DNA from: Clostridia bacterium
GTDB taxonomy: Bacteria > Bacillota > Clostridia > Oscillospirales > CAG-272
Reading direction: 5' to 3'
Assembly (NCBI GenBank): GCA_017533565.1
Contig: JAFXHU010000030.1
Location: 1 to 37,644 of the forward strand
Length of the DNA stretch: 37,644 nt
The first letter of the stretch is position 1. The number at the start of each line of letters is the position of its first letter. Positions 1 to 5,680 of this stretch are shown piece after piece. The notes below the pieces were generated by a model. The model searched no databases, was not told the origin of the DNA, and was given only the letters and a program-made list of their open reading frames with translations. A program made the translations under genes and the position numbers.

Positions 1-1154
1 CGATCGAGCACGATTACACCGAGCTCAAGTTCAACGATACTCACCACTGGTACGTGTGCGGCGTATGCGGTGCCGAGCAATCGGGTAGCCGCATAGCTCA
101 CAACGGCGGTGTGGCAACCTGTGAAGTTAAGGCAATCTGCTCTTGCGGACAGAGCTACGGCGGATACGGAAGCCACACCTTTGGGCAGTGGCAGGAAGAA
201 AATTCTGCGACCTGCGTGGCAACGGGAACAAAGGCGCACAAGACCTGCTCGACCTGTGAAAAGCATTTCGAAGAGGACGGCGTGACCGTTATCGACGATC
301 TCACCATTGCCATTGACGAGTATAATCACGATATGGCAACCGAGTGGACGGGTGTTGAAGACGGTCATTACCACAAGTGTAGGAGAACCGGATGTGATTA
401 TCACACTGCTATGGAAGATCACGAGCCCGACAGAGCAGAAGCAACCGAGAGCGAGCCAGTTAAGTGTTCGGTATGCGAGTACATTATAATCCCCGCTACG
501 GGACATATTGACCATACCTCAAGCGGCATATACGGCTACGACGAAAACGGACACTGGTTCAAATGCGTTGGATGTGAAACCGAAAAGGTAAGTCCGGCAG
601 GACATAGCTTCGATAACGATTGCGATACCGACTGTGCTTGCGGCTACGTGAGAACCGTAGCTCACGACTTTACGGGTGCATGGGAAAAGGATGCAAGTGG
701 ACATTGGCATGTATGTGCAAAGAACGGATGCTCCGTAACCGACACCAAGCAGAATCACGAATCTGCAGGCGCGGCTACCGAAACCGATCCCGAGGTATGT
801 AGCATCTGCGGATGGCAGATCGCACCGGCTCTCGGACATACCACGCATACTCCCGAAGCAGAGTGGCAGAAGAATGATACTCATCACTGGCACGAATGCA
901 CGGGCTGTGACGATCAGGAGCTTGATAAGGCTGCTCACAACGACGGCAATAACGACGGCAAGTGCGATACCTGTGATTACACAACGCCTGCACACGATCC
1001 CGACACTCCTCCTGTCGATAATCCTCCTACGGACGATAACGACGGTCTTGGAACGGGTGCTATTATCGGCATCGTAGTAGCGGCAGTTGCAGTCGTAGGC
1101 GGCGGTGGATTTGCTCTCTTCTGGTTCGTTATCAGAAAGAAAAGAGGTTTCTAA
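1..1154 (+). CDS. Cys/His-rich repeat surface protein with C-terminal membrane anchor (5' truncated)
   Basis: The frame is open from base 3 and has no start in the window, so the gene begins upstream. About 383 codons are visible. The protein repeats a unit of the form (G/T)H-x-W/Y-x-x-C-x2-4-C, seen at roughly bases 39-65, 363-398, 549-575, 699-737 and 880-909. These alternate with shorter C-x-x-C units (CSVCEY, CACGY, CSICGW, CDTCDY). A Pro/Asp-rich linker (about 990-1045) leads to one hydrophobic segment (about 1055-1125) and a short basic tail ending KKRGF. This topology fits an exported domain held by a C-terminal transmembrane anchor, with no LPxTG motif seen. The paired Cys and His residues could bind metal ions; that is inference. 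I do not recognise a named family, and no function is assigned. Confidence 0.85.
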   Translation, partial: IEHDYTELKFNDTHHWYVCGVCGAEQSGSRIAHNGGVATCEVKAICSCGQSYGGYGSHTFGQWQEENSATCVATGTKAHKTCSTCEKHFEEDGVTVIDDLTIAIDEYNHDMATEWTGVEDGHYHKCRRTGCDYHTAMEDHEPDRAEATESEPVKCSVCEYIIIPATGHIDHTSSGIYGYDENGHWFKCVGCETEKVSPAGHSFDNDCDTDCACGYVRTVAHDFTGAWEKDASGHWHVCAKNGCSVTDTKQNHESAGAATETDPEVCSICGWQIAPALGHTTHTPEAEWQKNDTHHWHECTGCDDQELDKAAHNDGNNDGKCDTCDYTTPAHDPDTPPVDNPPTDDNDGLGTGAIIGIVVAAVAVVGGGGFALFWFVIRKKRGF

Positions 1155-1193
1155 ACAACAGTCTTAATTACATAAATTAAGGCGAAACAAAGG

Positions 1194-1219
1194 GCGGTGG
1201 GCTTCGGCTCACCGCTTTT
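1194..1219 (+). terminator. Intrinsic terminator of the surface-protein gene
   Basis: A 9-bp stem (bases 1194-1202 with 1207-1215, one G-T pair) closes a TTCG loop and is followed by TTTT. It sits 40 bases after the stop codon of the surface-protein gene. Confidence 0.85.
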
Positions 1220-1234
1220 GCTTCTCTCCACCAC

Positions 1235-1498
1235 TCAAGAATTAATATAAAGGAATAACAAAAGATATCTTGGAACGTATTGTCTATAATCTTTGCTGTA
1301 ATCAATTTTTGCTTCTCTTGCTATCGTTCCAACCCTTTCGCCGAAGCTACTGTATATACTGCTACTTGACGCATGAGTGTAAGAATTTATTTTGATGCGT
1401 CCTTCTTTCTTATTCTTTTTAAAAAGCAAAGACATCCGCGGTGAATTTAATTCCGTGACAGGACTCTCCCCCGCAATGTAACTGCCAAACCACTTCAA
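1235..1498 (-). CDS. Possible continuation of a small minus-strand gene beyond an in-frame TGA
   Basis: This 87-codon open frame follows directly, and in the same frame, on the TGA that ends the 35-aa frame at 1499-1606. Its only possible early start is a TTG at 1498-1496 with no clear Shine-Dalgarno sequence. The product is Ser/Lys/Tyr-rich with a hydrophobic C-terminal end (LLLFLYIN). It has no motif I recognise. It may be the downstream half of a gene broken by the TGA, or non-coding. TGA is a genuine stop elsewhere in the window (for example the aminotransferase and mscS), so codon reassignment is unlikely. Confidence 0.22.
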   Translation of the reverse strand: MKWFGSYIAGESPVTELNSPRMSLLFKKNKKEGRIKINSYTHASSSSIYSSFGERVGTIAREAKIDYSKDYRQYVPRYLLLFLYINS

Positions 1499-1606
1499 TC
1501 AAACGAATATCACCGCAAATGCTATGCAAAAATACCAAACCAACAAATGACCCGGCAGCAATAAAATTTCGGTAAAAACCCTGCTTACTTTTTTTGTTTT
1601 GCTCAT
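1499..1606 (-). CDS. Small hydrophobic peptide, 35 aa
   Basis: An ATG at 1606-1604 is preceded by AAAGGAA at a suitable distance and opens a 35-codon frame ending in TGA. The product starts MSKTKKVSRV and contains one hydrophobic stretch of about 20 residues (from LLLPGHLLVW to AVIFV). It therefore looks like a single-pass membrane peptide with a basic N-terminus. It lies just downstream of a folded leader and intrinsic terminator (1637-1744), so its expression may depend on read-through. Family unknown; it could also be the N-terminal part of a broken 123-codon gene. Confidence 0.4.
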   Translation of the reverse strand: MSKTKKVSRVFTEILLLPGHLLVWYFCIAFAVIFV

Positions 1607-1619
1607 AACTTTTTTCCTT

Positions 1620-1727
1620 TCAATTAAAAATTAAATAAAAAATGCGGCTACCGAAGTAAGCCGCACTAAAAACGCAAGCTCCGATAGTCGCCAAACCAAC
1701 CGAAAAATCAAAAGCTATATACGCCAT
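1620..1727 (-). CDS. Possible second tiny hydrophobic ORF, 35 aa
   Basis: An ATG at 1727-1725 opens a 35-codon frame ending in TGA 13 bases before the start of the next small frame. The product begins MAYIAFDFSV and is hydrophobic throughout (GLATIGACVF, then IFYLIF). There is no good Shine-Dalgarno sequence, and the frame runs through the hairpins of the leader described at 1637-1839. It may be a leader peptide, or merely an open frame inside a non-coding RNA. Confidence 0.2.
   Translation of the reverse strand: MAYIAFDFSVGLATIGACVFSAAYFGSRIFYLIFN
1637..1665 (-). terminator. Intrinsic terminator inside the leader of the small minus-strand ORFs
   Basis: Read on the minus strand, TGCGGCT and AGCCGCA (1659-1665 with 1643-1649) form a 7-bp stem around a 9-base loop. 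It is followed by six T residues. It stands between the promoter at 1846-1875 and the Shine-Dalgarno sequence of the ORF at 1499-1606. Confidence 0.65.
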
Positions 1728-1839
1728 TTCCGGTAGGAGTTTGCATTTTTATCAAACTCATATAGAAATGACGAAAAAAGGATATATTTATCCCATAGAG
1801 ATTAAAAAAGCCCTTGTTAAAATATTCAGTTGGTTTTGC
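1637..1839 (-). ncRNA. Candidate structured leader or small RNA with alternative hairpins
   Basis: A transcript starting near 1839 would be about 200 nt long up to the T run at 1637. Its 5' end (1840-1827) is complementary to an internal segment (1702-1689): 12 Watson-Crick pairs and one G-U over 14 positions. One segment, 1736-1744, has two exclusive partners: 1753-1759 (7-bp stem A, perfect) or 1674-1682 (9-bp stem B with one wobble, followed by GTTTTT). A separate terminator hairpin follows at 1643-1665. Choice between A and B before a terminator is the layout of an attenuator or riboswitch. I do not recognise it as a known riboswitch class. It is drawn by eye, with no covariation support. 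Confidence 0.4.
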
Positions 1840-1845
1840 GTTTTT

Positions 1846-1875
1846 ATTATAACACCCCCAAGTTTAATTAAACAA
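1846..1875 (-). promoter_or_regulatory. Promoter for the structured leader
   Basis: On the minus strand a perfect TATAAT (1851-1846) lies 18 bases from TTGTTT (1875-1870). Transcription would start near 1839, exactly at the segment able to pair with 1689-1702. Confidence 0.5.
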
Positions 1876-1912
1876 AAAAAGCCGAGGCTTTCGCTCGGCT
1901 TATATTTGGGGG
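1855..1912. repeat. Inverted repeat enclosing the terminator of the HTH gene
   Basis: CCCCCAA at 1855-1861 and TTGGGGG at 1906-1912 form a 7-bp outer inverted repeat around the smaller terminator hairpin. The left arm lies in the spacer of the promoter at 1846-1875. Confidence 0.5.
1873..1900 (-). terminator. Intrinsic terminator of the HTH gene
   Basis: On the minus strand AGCCGAG and CTCGGCT form a 7-bp stem with a 7-base loop. It is followed by a run of seven T residues, 22 bases after the stop codon of the HTH gene. Confidence 0.75.
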
Positions 1913-1921
1913 TCGCGAGGG

Positions 1922-2128
1922 CTACATATCCTCCACGTATTCGATAATGTCGGAGAGGTTACAGTCCAACGCTTTACAAATGCTATCCAAAATATAGCTA
2001 TCGTAACGCACGACGCGGTTTTTGTAATATCGGTCTATCGTTTGGAATTTTACGCCCGTCCGCTTTGCAAGCTCGTAGCGGGTTATGCCGCATACCTTCA
2101 AGTGTTTATCAATAGTTAACCGTATCAT
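1922..2128 (-). CDS. Small XRE/Cro-type HTH transcriptional regulator
   Basis: This 68-aa protein is almost entirely one helix-turn-helix domain of the Cro/C1 (XRE) type. The helices are visible as TRYELAKRTG, then FQTIDRYYKN, and the third part (SYILDSICKALDCNLSDII) matches the usual end of the family domain. I chose the ATG at 2128-2126 because GGGAGG lies six bases upstream. A longer frame starting at 2179 would begin inside the promoter. Such small repressors are typical of phage, plasmid and integrated-element control regions. It is divergent from the SLOG gene at 2247, and the two promoters share bases at their -35 boxes, so it probably represses itself and/or that gene (inference). A and T are much more common here than in the genes to the right. 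Confidence 0.85.
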   Translation of the reverse strand: MIRLTIDKHLKVCGITRYELAKRTGVKFQTIDRYYKNRVVRYDSYILDSICKALDCNLSDIIEYVEDM

Positions 2129-2150
2129 TGCCGTTCCTCCCTTTTTATAT

Positions 2151-2179
2151 ATTCTATTTAATATATACCCGATTGACAA
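2151..2179 (-). promoter_or_regulatory. Promoter of the HTH gene
   Basis: On the minus strand TTGTCA (2179-2174) is 17 bases from TAGAAT (2156-2151). The -35 box overlaps the -35 box of the opposite promoter. Confidence 0.65.
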
Positions 2180-2201
2180 TCTCTTTATTTAGGTATATAC
2201 T
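2173..2201 (+). promoter_or_regulatory. Promoter of the SLOG-domain gene
   Basis: TTGACA (2173-2178), a 17-base spacer and TATACT (2196-2201) form a near-consensus sigma-A promoter, 46 bases before the gene. The bases around and after the -10 box carry short dyads (GGTATATAC at 2192-2200 and GTATATCC just downstream) that could bind the neighbouring HTH protein. Confidence 0.75.
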
Positions 2202-2246
2202 TATATATGTATATCCCTATTTAAGCATATATTCGGAGGTTTTAAA

Positions 2247-2627
2247 ATGAAATTACTTATCGCAGGCTCAAGAAGCATAACCGATTTTGACCTTTCGCCG
2301 TATATTCCGAGGGACACCGACACGGTAATAAGCGGCGGGGCAAGCGGAGTTGACAGCTTGGCGGAAAAATATGCGGATTTACACAAGCTTTCAAAATATA
2401 TTTTGCGTCCCCGCTACGAATTTTACAAGCGTTCCGCGCCACTCAAGCGCAACGACGAAATGGTGGAAATGGCGGATGCCGCTTTGATTATTTGGGACGG
2501 CAGCTCTCGGGGCAGCGAATATATGCTTAAGCAGGCAAAAAAGCTCGGCAAGCCGATAACCCTCATTAAAAGGGAGGAAGGCGGCGATTTTGTGATTGCC
2601 CTTCGCGAAGGCTCTTGGGATATATAA
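2247..2627 (+). CDS. Stand-alone SLOG-fold nucleotide-binding protein (DUF2493/YspA-like)
   Basis: This 126-aa protein starts at an ATG with GGAGG upstream. It has the features of the SLOG (SMF/DprA-LOG) superfamily: an N-terminal beta strand ending in AGSRSITD, then SGGASGVDSLAEKYA near residues 31-45, where the Gly-rich loop binds a nucleotide or nucleotide-derived ligand in the family. Next come a basic segment (KRSAPLKRNDEM) and an acidic IIWDGSSRGSE loop. Members of this family are mostly uncharacterised and often encoded on phages, plasmids and defence islands. No effector domain is attached here. The substrate is unknown. Its coupling to a small XRE repressor suggests an accessory module rather than a housekeeping role. 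Confidence 0.8.
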   Translation: MKLLIAGSRSITDFDLSPYIPRDTDTVISGGASGVDSLAEKYADLHKLSKYILRPRYEFYKRSAPLKRNDEMVEMADAALIIWDGSSRGSEYMLKQAKKLGKPITLIKREEGGDFVIALREGSWDI

Positions 2628-2646
2628 TGCTTGAGGGCATTCGGAT

Positions 2647-2678
2647 AAAAAAACAGGCTCAATACGAGCCTGTTTTTT
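2647..2678. terminator. Bidirectional intrinsic terminator between the SLOG gene and mscS
   Basis: ACAGGCTC (2653-2660) and GAGCCTGT (2666-2673) form an 8-bp stem with a 5-base loop. A run of A on the left and of T on the right makes it work in both directions for the two convergent genes. Confidence 0.9.
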
Positions 2679-2686
2679 CGGTTTTA

Positions 2687-3568
2687 TCAATCGTTTTTAA
2701 CGTGTACGTCAAGCTGGTTGAAGGGGATTTCGATGCCTTCCTTATCAAACGCCGCCTTTACCTGCTCCATTACGTCCGCCCAAAGCGTCCAGTAATCCGC
2801 GTTTTTCGTCCATACGCGGGCGTTGATGTCAATGCTGCTTGCCGAGTGAGCGCCCATTCTTACGTAGCAGGACGGGTCCTCAAGCGCGAGGGGATGCGAG
2901 GTGAGAATTTCGGTAACGATAGCCTTTGCCTTTTCGTAATCCGCGGAGTAGCCGATCGAAAATACGAAATCGACACGGCGAAGCGGCTTTTCGGAATAGT
3001 TGATAATATTTCCCGTGGAGAGCGCGCCGTTGGGGAGATATACGACCTTGTTATCGTTGGTGCGTACCTTCGTATTTACCATATGTATATCCTCTACGGT
3101 GCCGCTTACCCCCTGTGCCTCAATATAATCGTCAACCTTAAACGGACGGGTAACGAGCAGGAGTATTCCGCCCGCAACGTTGGAGAGCGCACCGTTTACG
3201 GCAAGACCGATACATACGCCGAAGGAGGCAACGAGTGCGGTAAGACCGCTCGTATCAATTCCGAGATAGCCGATAAGGCAGATAACGACAACAACCTTTA
3301 ATCCGATATTAAGGAGGTAGGCGATTGTGCGCATAACGGTTTTATCGTATTTATCCTTGTCACCCTTTTTCTGGATTTTTCTTGCAAGGACGGTGATTAT
3401 ACGAAAGCTTACCGCGAGAACAAGAAGTGCAATTACAACCTTTATACCCGTATTGATGCACCAATTCCAGACGGTGCTAAGGAGGTTATCGATAAAGGGA
3501 GTAGCCTCCGCACCGGCGGTTTCGGTTACCTCGGGTGAGGTTTCAAGAAGTGCGTTGAACATTTTCAT
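2687..3568 (-). CDS. mscS: Small-conductance mechanosensitive channel, MscS family
   Basis: The 293-aa product matches MscS in size (E. coli MscS is 286 aa). It would open under membrane tension to release solutes during hypo-osmotic shock. Three transmembrane segments are visible: about residues 32-55 (IKVVIALLVLAVS), 83-107 (LNIGLKVVVVICLIGYLGI) and 110-135. The last is the Gly/Ala-rich pore helix (SFGVCIGLAVNGALSNVAGG) that lines the channel in the family. The soluble beta domain follows (PFKVDDYIEAQGVSGTVEDI, then VYLPNGALSTGNIINYS). The start ATG has AAAGGAAATGAAA upstream. It is a single-gene unit with its own promoter and ends at the shared terminator. Confidence 0.95.
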   Translation of the reverse strand: MKMFNALLETSPEVTETAGAEATPFIDNLLSTVWNWCINTGIKVVIALLVLAVSFRIITVLARKIQKKGDKDKYDKTVMRTIAYLLNIGLKVVVVICLIGYLGIDTSGLTALVASFGVCIGLAVNGALSNVAGGILLLVTRPFKVDDYIEAQGVSGTVEDIHMVNTKVRTNDNKVVYLPNGALSTGNIINYSEKPLRRVDFVFSIGYSADYEKAKAIVTEILTSHPLALEDPSCYVRMGAHSASSIDINARVWTKNADYWTLWADVMEQVKAAFDKEGIEIPFNQLDVHVKND

Positions 3569-3610
3569 TTCCTTTCATTTTGTTTTTGCTATGGGCAAAG
3601 CCCAAAGAGA

Positions 3611-3639
3611 ATTATAAATCAAAGCCGAAAAAAAGTCAA
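3611..3639 (-). promoter_or_regulatory. Promoter of mscS
   Basis: On the minus strand TTGACT (3639-3634) is 17 bases from TATAAT (3616-3611). The short 5' leader contains a small GGGC-TTT-GCCC hairpin near 3592-3602. Confidence 0.8.
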
Positions 3640-3753
3640 CAGCAGCGAGAAATTTTTTCAAAAAAAGGGGAGTTTGGGTAAAAAAATTTACAAAAAGCCG
3701 CCACCCGTGTCAATTTTTCGGTATTTTGGGGGACGAAGGAGGGATTGCGAATT

Positions 3754-4314
3754 TTACAGCGCGAAAATCATTTCGCAAAGCCGCGCGCGAAGCAGCGCCT
3801 CCCCGTCAGAGCCTCCGACCGAGCCGCAGGAAACGAGCGTTACAGTCCCGTAAACGAGAGCAAGGACGGTAAAGGCAAGCTCCTCCGAGTCGTTTACCCC
3901 GCGCTCTGCGGCGAGGGTGCGCACTGCTGCAAGAATGGGCGCGTCGAAGCGGTTGACCTCCCGCCTTTTTTCCTCGCCAAGCTCCTCCTGTCCGCTCATA
4001 AGCACCGAGCGAAGATTTCCGTTTGCAAGCCAAAAGCGAAGCGCGGCAACCGCCAGGTTCAGAAGCCTTTGCTCCGAGCTATCGGCAAAGGCGGAGGAGA
4101 TATTGTCGGCAAGAAGCTCCCAGCTTTCGCGTATATATGCGATTATCGCGAGGATAAGCTCCTCCTTGTCGCGAAAATGCCTATAAGGGGCGGCGCAGGA
4201 AACCTGTGCCTCCTGTGCCACGCGGCGAAGCGAAAAATCGCGCAGACCGTGCTGCTCAAGCTCCACGATTCCCGCAAGAATAAGTCTTGTCCTCACGTCG
4301 GCTACCGTGTCCAT
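3754..4314 (-). CDS. TetR/AcrR-family transcriptional regulator, likely repressor of the aro operon
   Basis: The 186-aa product has an N-terminal TetR HTH: RTRLILAGIVELEQHG, then FSLRRVAQEAQVSCAAPYRHF with the usual YxHFxxKEEL end near residue 50. An all-helical ligand-binding and dimer region follows, with no motif that names the ligand. I chose the ATG at 4314-4312, which has GGGAGG upstream (about 11 bases, slightly long). A longer frame up to 4383 would start in the promoter. It is divergent from the aromatic amino acid operon. A palindrome in its own leader (4336-4350) recurs in the leader of that operon (4450-4464), which suggests autoregulation and control of the operon. The effector may be an aromatic pathway compound; that is inference. 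Confidence 0.85.
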   Translation of the reverse strand: MDTVADVRTRLILAGIVELEQHGLRDFSLRRVAQEAQVSCAAPYRHFRDKEELILAIIAYIRESWELLADNISSAFADSSEQRLLNLAVAALRFWLANGNLRSVLMSGQEELGEEKRREVNRFDAPILAAVRTLAAERGVNDSEELAFTVLALVYGTVTLVSCGSVGGSDGEALLRARLCEMIFAL

Positions 4315-4335
4315 TTTTATCAATTCCTCCCAAAA

Positions 4336-4350
4336 GTTAACACTGTTTAC
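4336..4350. promoter_or_regulatory. Candidate TetR operator O1 (tetR leader)
   Basis: On the minus strand the site reads GTAAAC-AGT-GTTAAC. It lies between the -10 box of the tetR promoter and its ribosome binding site, and it matches the site at 4450-4464 at 13 of 15 positions. Confidence 0.65.
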
Positions 4351-4354
4351 ATAC

Positions 4355-4383
4355 ATTGTAGCATACAGGCGCAAAAAATGCAA
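4355..4383 (-). promoter_or_regulatory. Promoter of the tetR gene
   Basis: On the minus strand TTGCAT (4383-4378) is 17 bases from TACAAT (4360-4355). O1 begins five bases downstream of the -10 box. Confidence 0.65.
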
Positions 4384-4401
4384 TAGGATTTTAGAAAAGT
4401 A

Positions 4402-4429
4402 TTGACTTCTTATATAATATAGGTATAAT
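4402..4429 (+). promoter_or_regulatory. Promoter of the aromatic amino acid operon
   Basis: TTGACT (4402-4407), a 16-base spacer and a perfect TATAAT (4424-4429). The leader is only about 45 bases, too short for a T-box or a peptide attenuator. Confidence 0.8.
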
Positions 4430-4449
4430 TAAAGTATAAATACGAGTAA

Positions 4450-4464
4450 GTTAACGGTGTTAAC
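4450..4464. promoter_or_regulatory. Candidate TetR operator O2 (aro operon leader)
   Basis: GTTAAC-GGT-GTTAAC is an inverted repeat about 15-20 bases after the predicted transcription start and just before the GGAGGGG ribosome binding site. A bound repressor would block transcription. Confidence 0.65.
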
Positions 4465-4482
4465 ACTCGGCTCGGAGGGGTT

Positions 4483-5679
4483 ATGATTAACGAGAGAATG
4501 CGCGACCTTGGTAGAAGGCGCTCGGCAATTCGCGATATATTTGAATACGGACTTTTGCGTAAGCGGGAACTTGGCGAGGAGGCGGTTTACGACTTTTCGC
4601 TCGGAAATCCGAGTGTACCTCCGCCCGAGGCGGTAAATCGCGAGCTTTTGCGTATTATCGAGGAGCTTCCGTCGGTGACGCTTCACGGCTATACCTCCGC
4701 GGCGGGCGACCTTTCGGTAAGAGAGGCGGTTGCAGGCTATCTTTCAAAAACGCACGGTATGGAGGTTTTTGCAAACGAGCTTTATATGACGGTGGGTGCG
4801 GCGGCGGCGCTTACCTGCGCGCTTAACGCGCTTGTACAACGGGGGGAGGAGGTCATACTCCTTTCGCCGTATTTCCCCGAATACCGCGTTTTTGCCGAGG
4901 GCGCAGGTGCGAGTGTTGTTGAGGTCGAATGCCGAAAAAACGATTTTCACCCCGACACTTCGGCAATAAAAAAGGCAATAAACGAAAAAACGGCGGCAAT
5001 CATAGTCAACTCGCCAAACAACCCGACGGGGGCGGTTTACACCGAGGCGGAGCTTTCGGAGCTTTCGGAAATACTCCTTGATGCACAGAAGGAATACGGA
5101 CACCCCATTTATCTTATCGCGGACGAGCCGTACAGAGAGCTTGTTTTCGGTGGGGCAAGGGTGCCGTTTATACCGCGGCTTTATCACAACACGGTGGTTT
5201 GCTACTCCTTTTCAAAGTCGCTTTCAATCCCCGGGGAGCGAATCGGCTTTGCACTCGTGCCAAAAAACGTTACAAACAGGACCGACGTTTACAACGCCAT
5301 TGCGGGGGCGGGACGCTCGCTCGGCTACGTATGTGCGCCGTCGCTTTTGCAAAGGCTGCTGCCCGCGGTGCTTGGAATGACCTCCGAGCTTTCGGTTTAC
5401 GACGAAAACAGGCGGCTGCTCTTTTCCGCGCTTTCAAAAATGGGCTTTTCGGTAGTGCCGCCCGAGGGTGCGTTTTATATGTTCCTTCGCTCCCCTATCG
5501 AAAATGCGGCGGAGTTTTGCCTCGCAGCGAGGAAATACGAGCTTTTGCTCGTGCCGTCGGACAGCTTTGGCGTTTCGGGATACGTAAGGATATCCTACTG
5601 TGTAGATACGGAAATGATTAAACGCTCGCTTCCCGCATTCGGGGCGCTGGCAAAGGAATTCGGACTTAATGGAGATTGA
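4483..5679 (+). CDS. PLP-dependent class I/II aminotransferase, probably aromatic (first gene of aro operon)
   Basis: This 398-aa fold-type I aminotransferase would move an amino group to phenylpyruvate and hydroxyphenylpyruvate, the last step to Phe and Tyr. That substrate is inferred from context. The family motifs are clear: the substrate and cofactor loop at FSLGNPSVPPP, the GAAAALTCAL segment that binds the PLP phosphate, NSPNNPTGAVY, ADEPYREL, and the Schiff-base lysine in YSFSKSLSIPGERIG near residue 247. The ATG is preceded by GGAGGGG. The gene overlaps the alternative upstream start of pheA and is one base from the start chosen there. Related enzymes (AspB, PatA, alanine aminotransferases) share these motifs, so the substrate assignment is moderate. 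Confidence 0.9.
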   Translation: MINERMRDLGRRRSAIRDIFEYGLLRKRELGEEAVYDFSLGNPSVPPPEAVNRELLRIIEELPSVTLHGYTSAAGDLSVREAVAGYLSKTHGMEVFANELYMTVGAAAALTCALNALVQRGEEVILLSPYFPEYRVFAEGAGASVVEVECRKNDFHPDTSAIKKAINEKTAAIIVNSPNNPTGAVYTEAELSELSEILLDAQKEYGHPIYLIADEPYRELVFGGARVPFIPRLYHNTVVCYSFSKSLSIPGERIGFALVPKNVTNRTDVYNAIAGAGRSLGYVCAPSLLQRLLPAVLGMTSELSVYDENRRLLFSALSKMGFSVVPPEGAFYMFLRSPIENAAEFCLAARKYELLLVPSDSFGVSGYVRISYCVDTEMIKRSLPAFGALAKEFGLNGD

Positions 5680-5680
5680 T

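Noticed and set aside
1499..1501. TGA read as Trp or selenocysteine
   Set aside because: TGA clearly terminates other genes in the window, and no Sec insertion hairpin was seen after it.
1741..1947. 68-codon plus-strand frame
   Set aside because: It runs through hairpins and a terminator, has no ribosome site, and the regulatory signals here all point to the minus strand.
4430..4482. T-box or leader-peptide attenuator for the aro operon
   Set aside because: The leader is only about 45 bases and has neither a T-box motif nor Phe/Tyr codon runs; a palindromic operator is the only signal.
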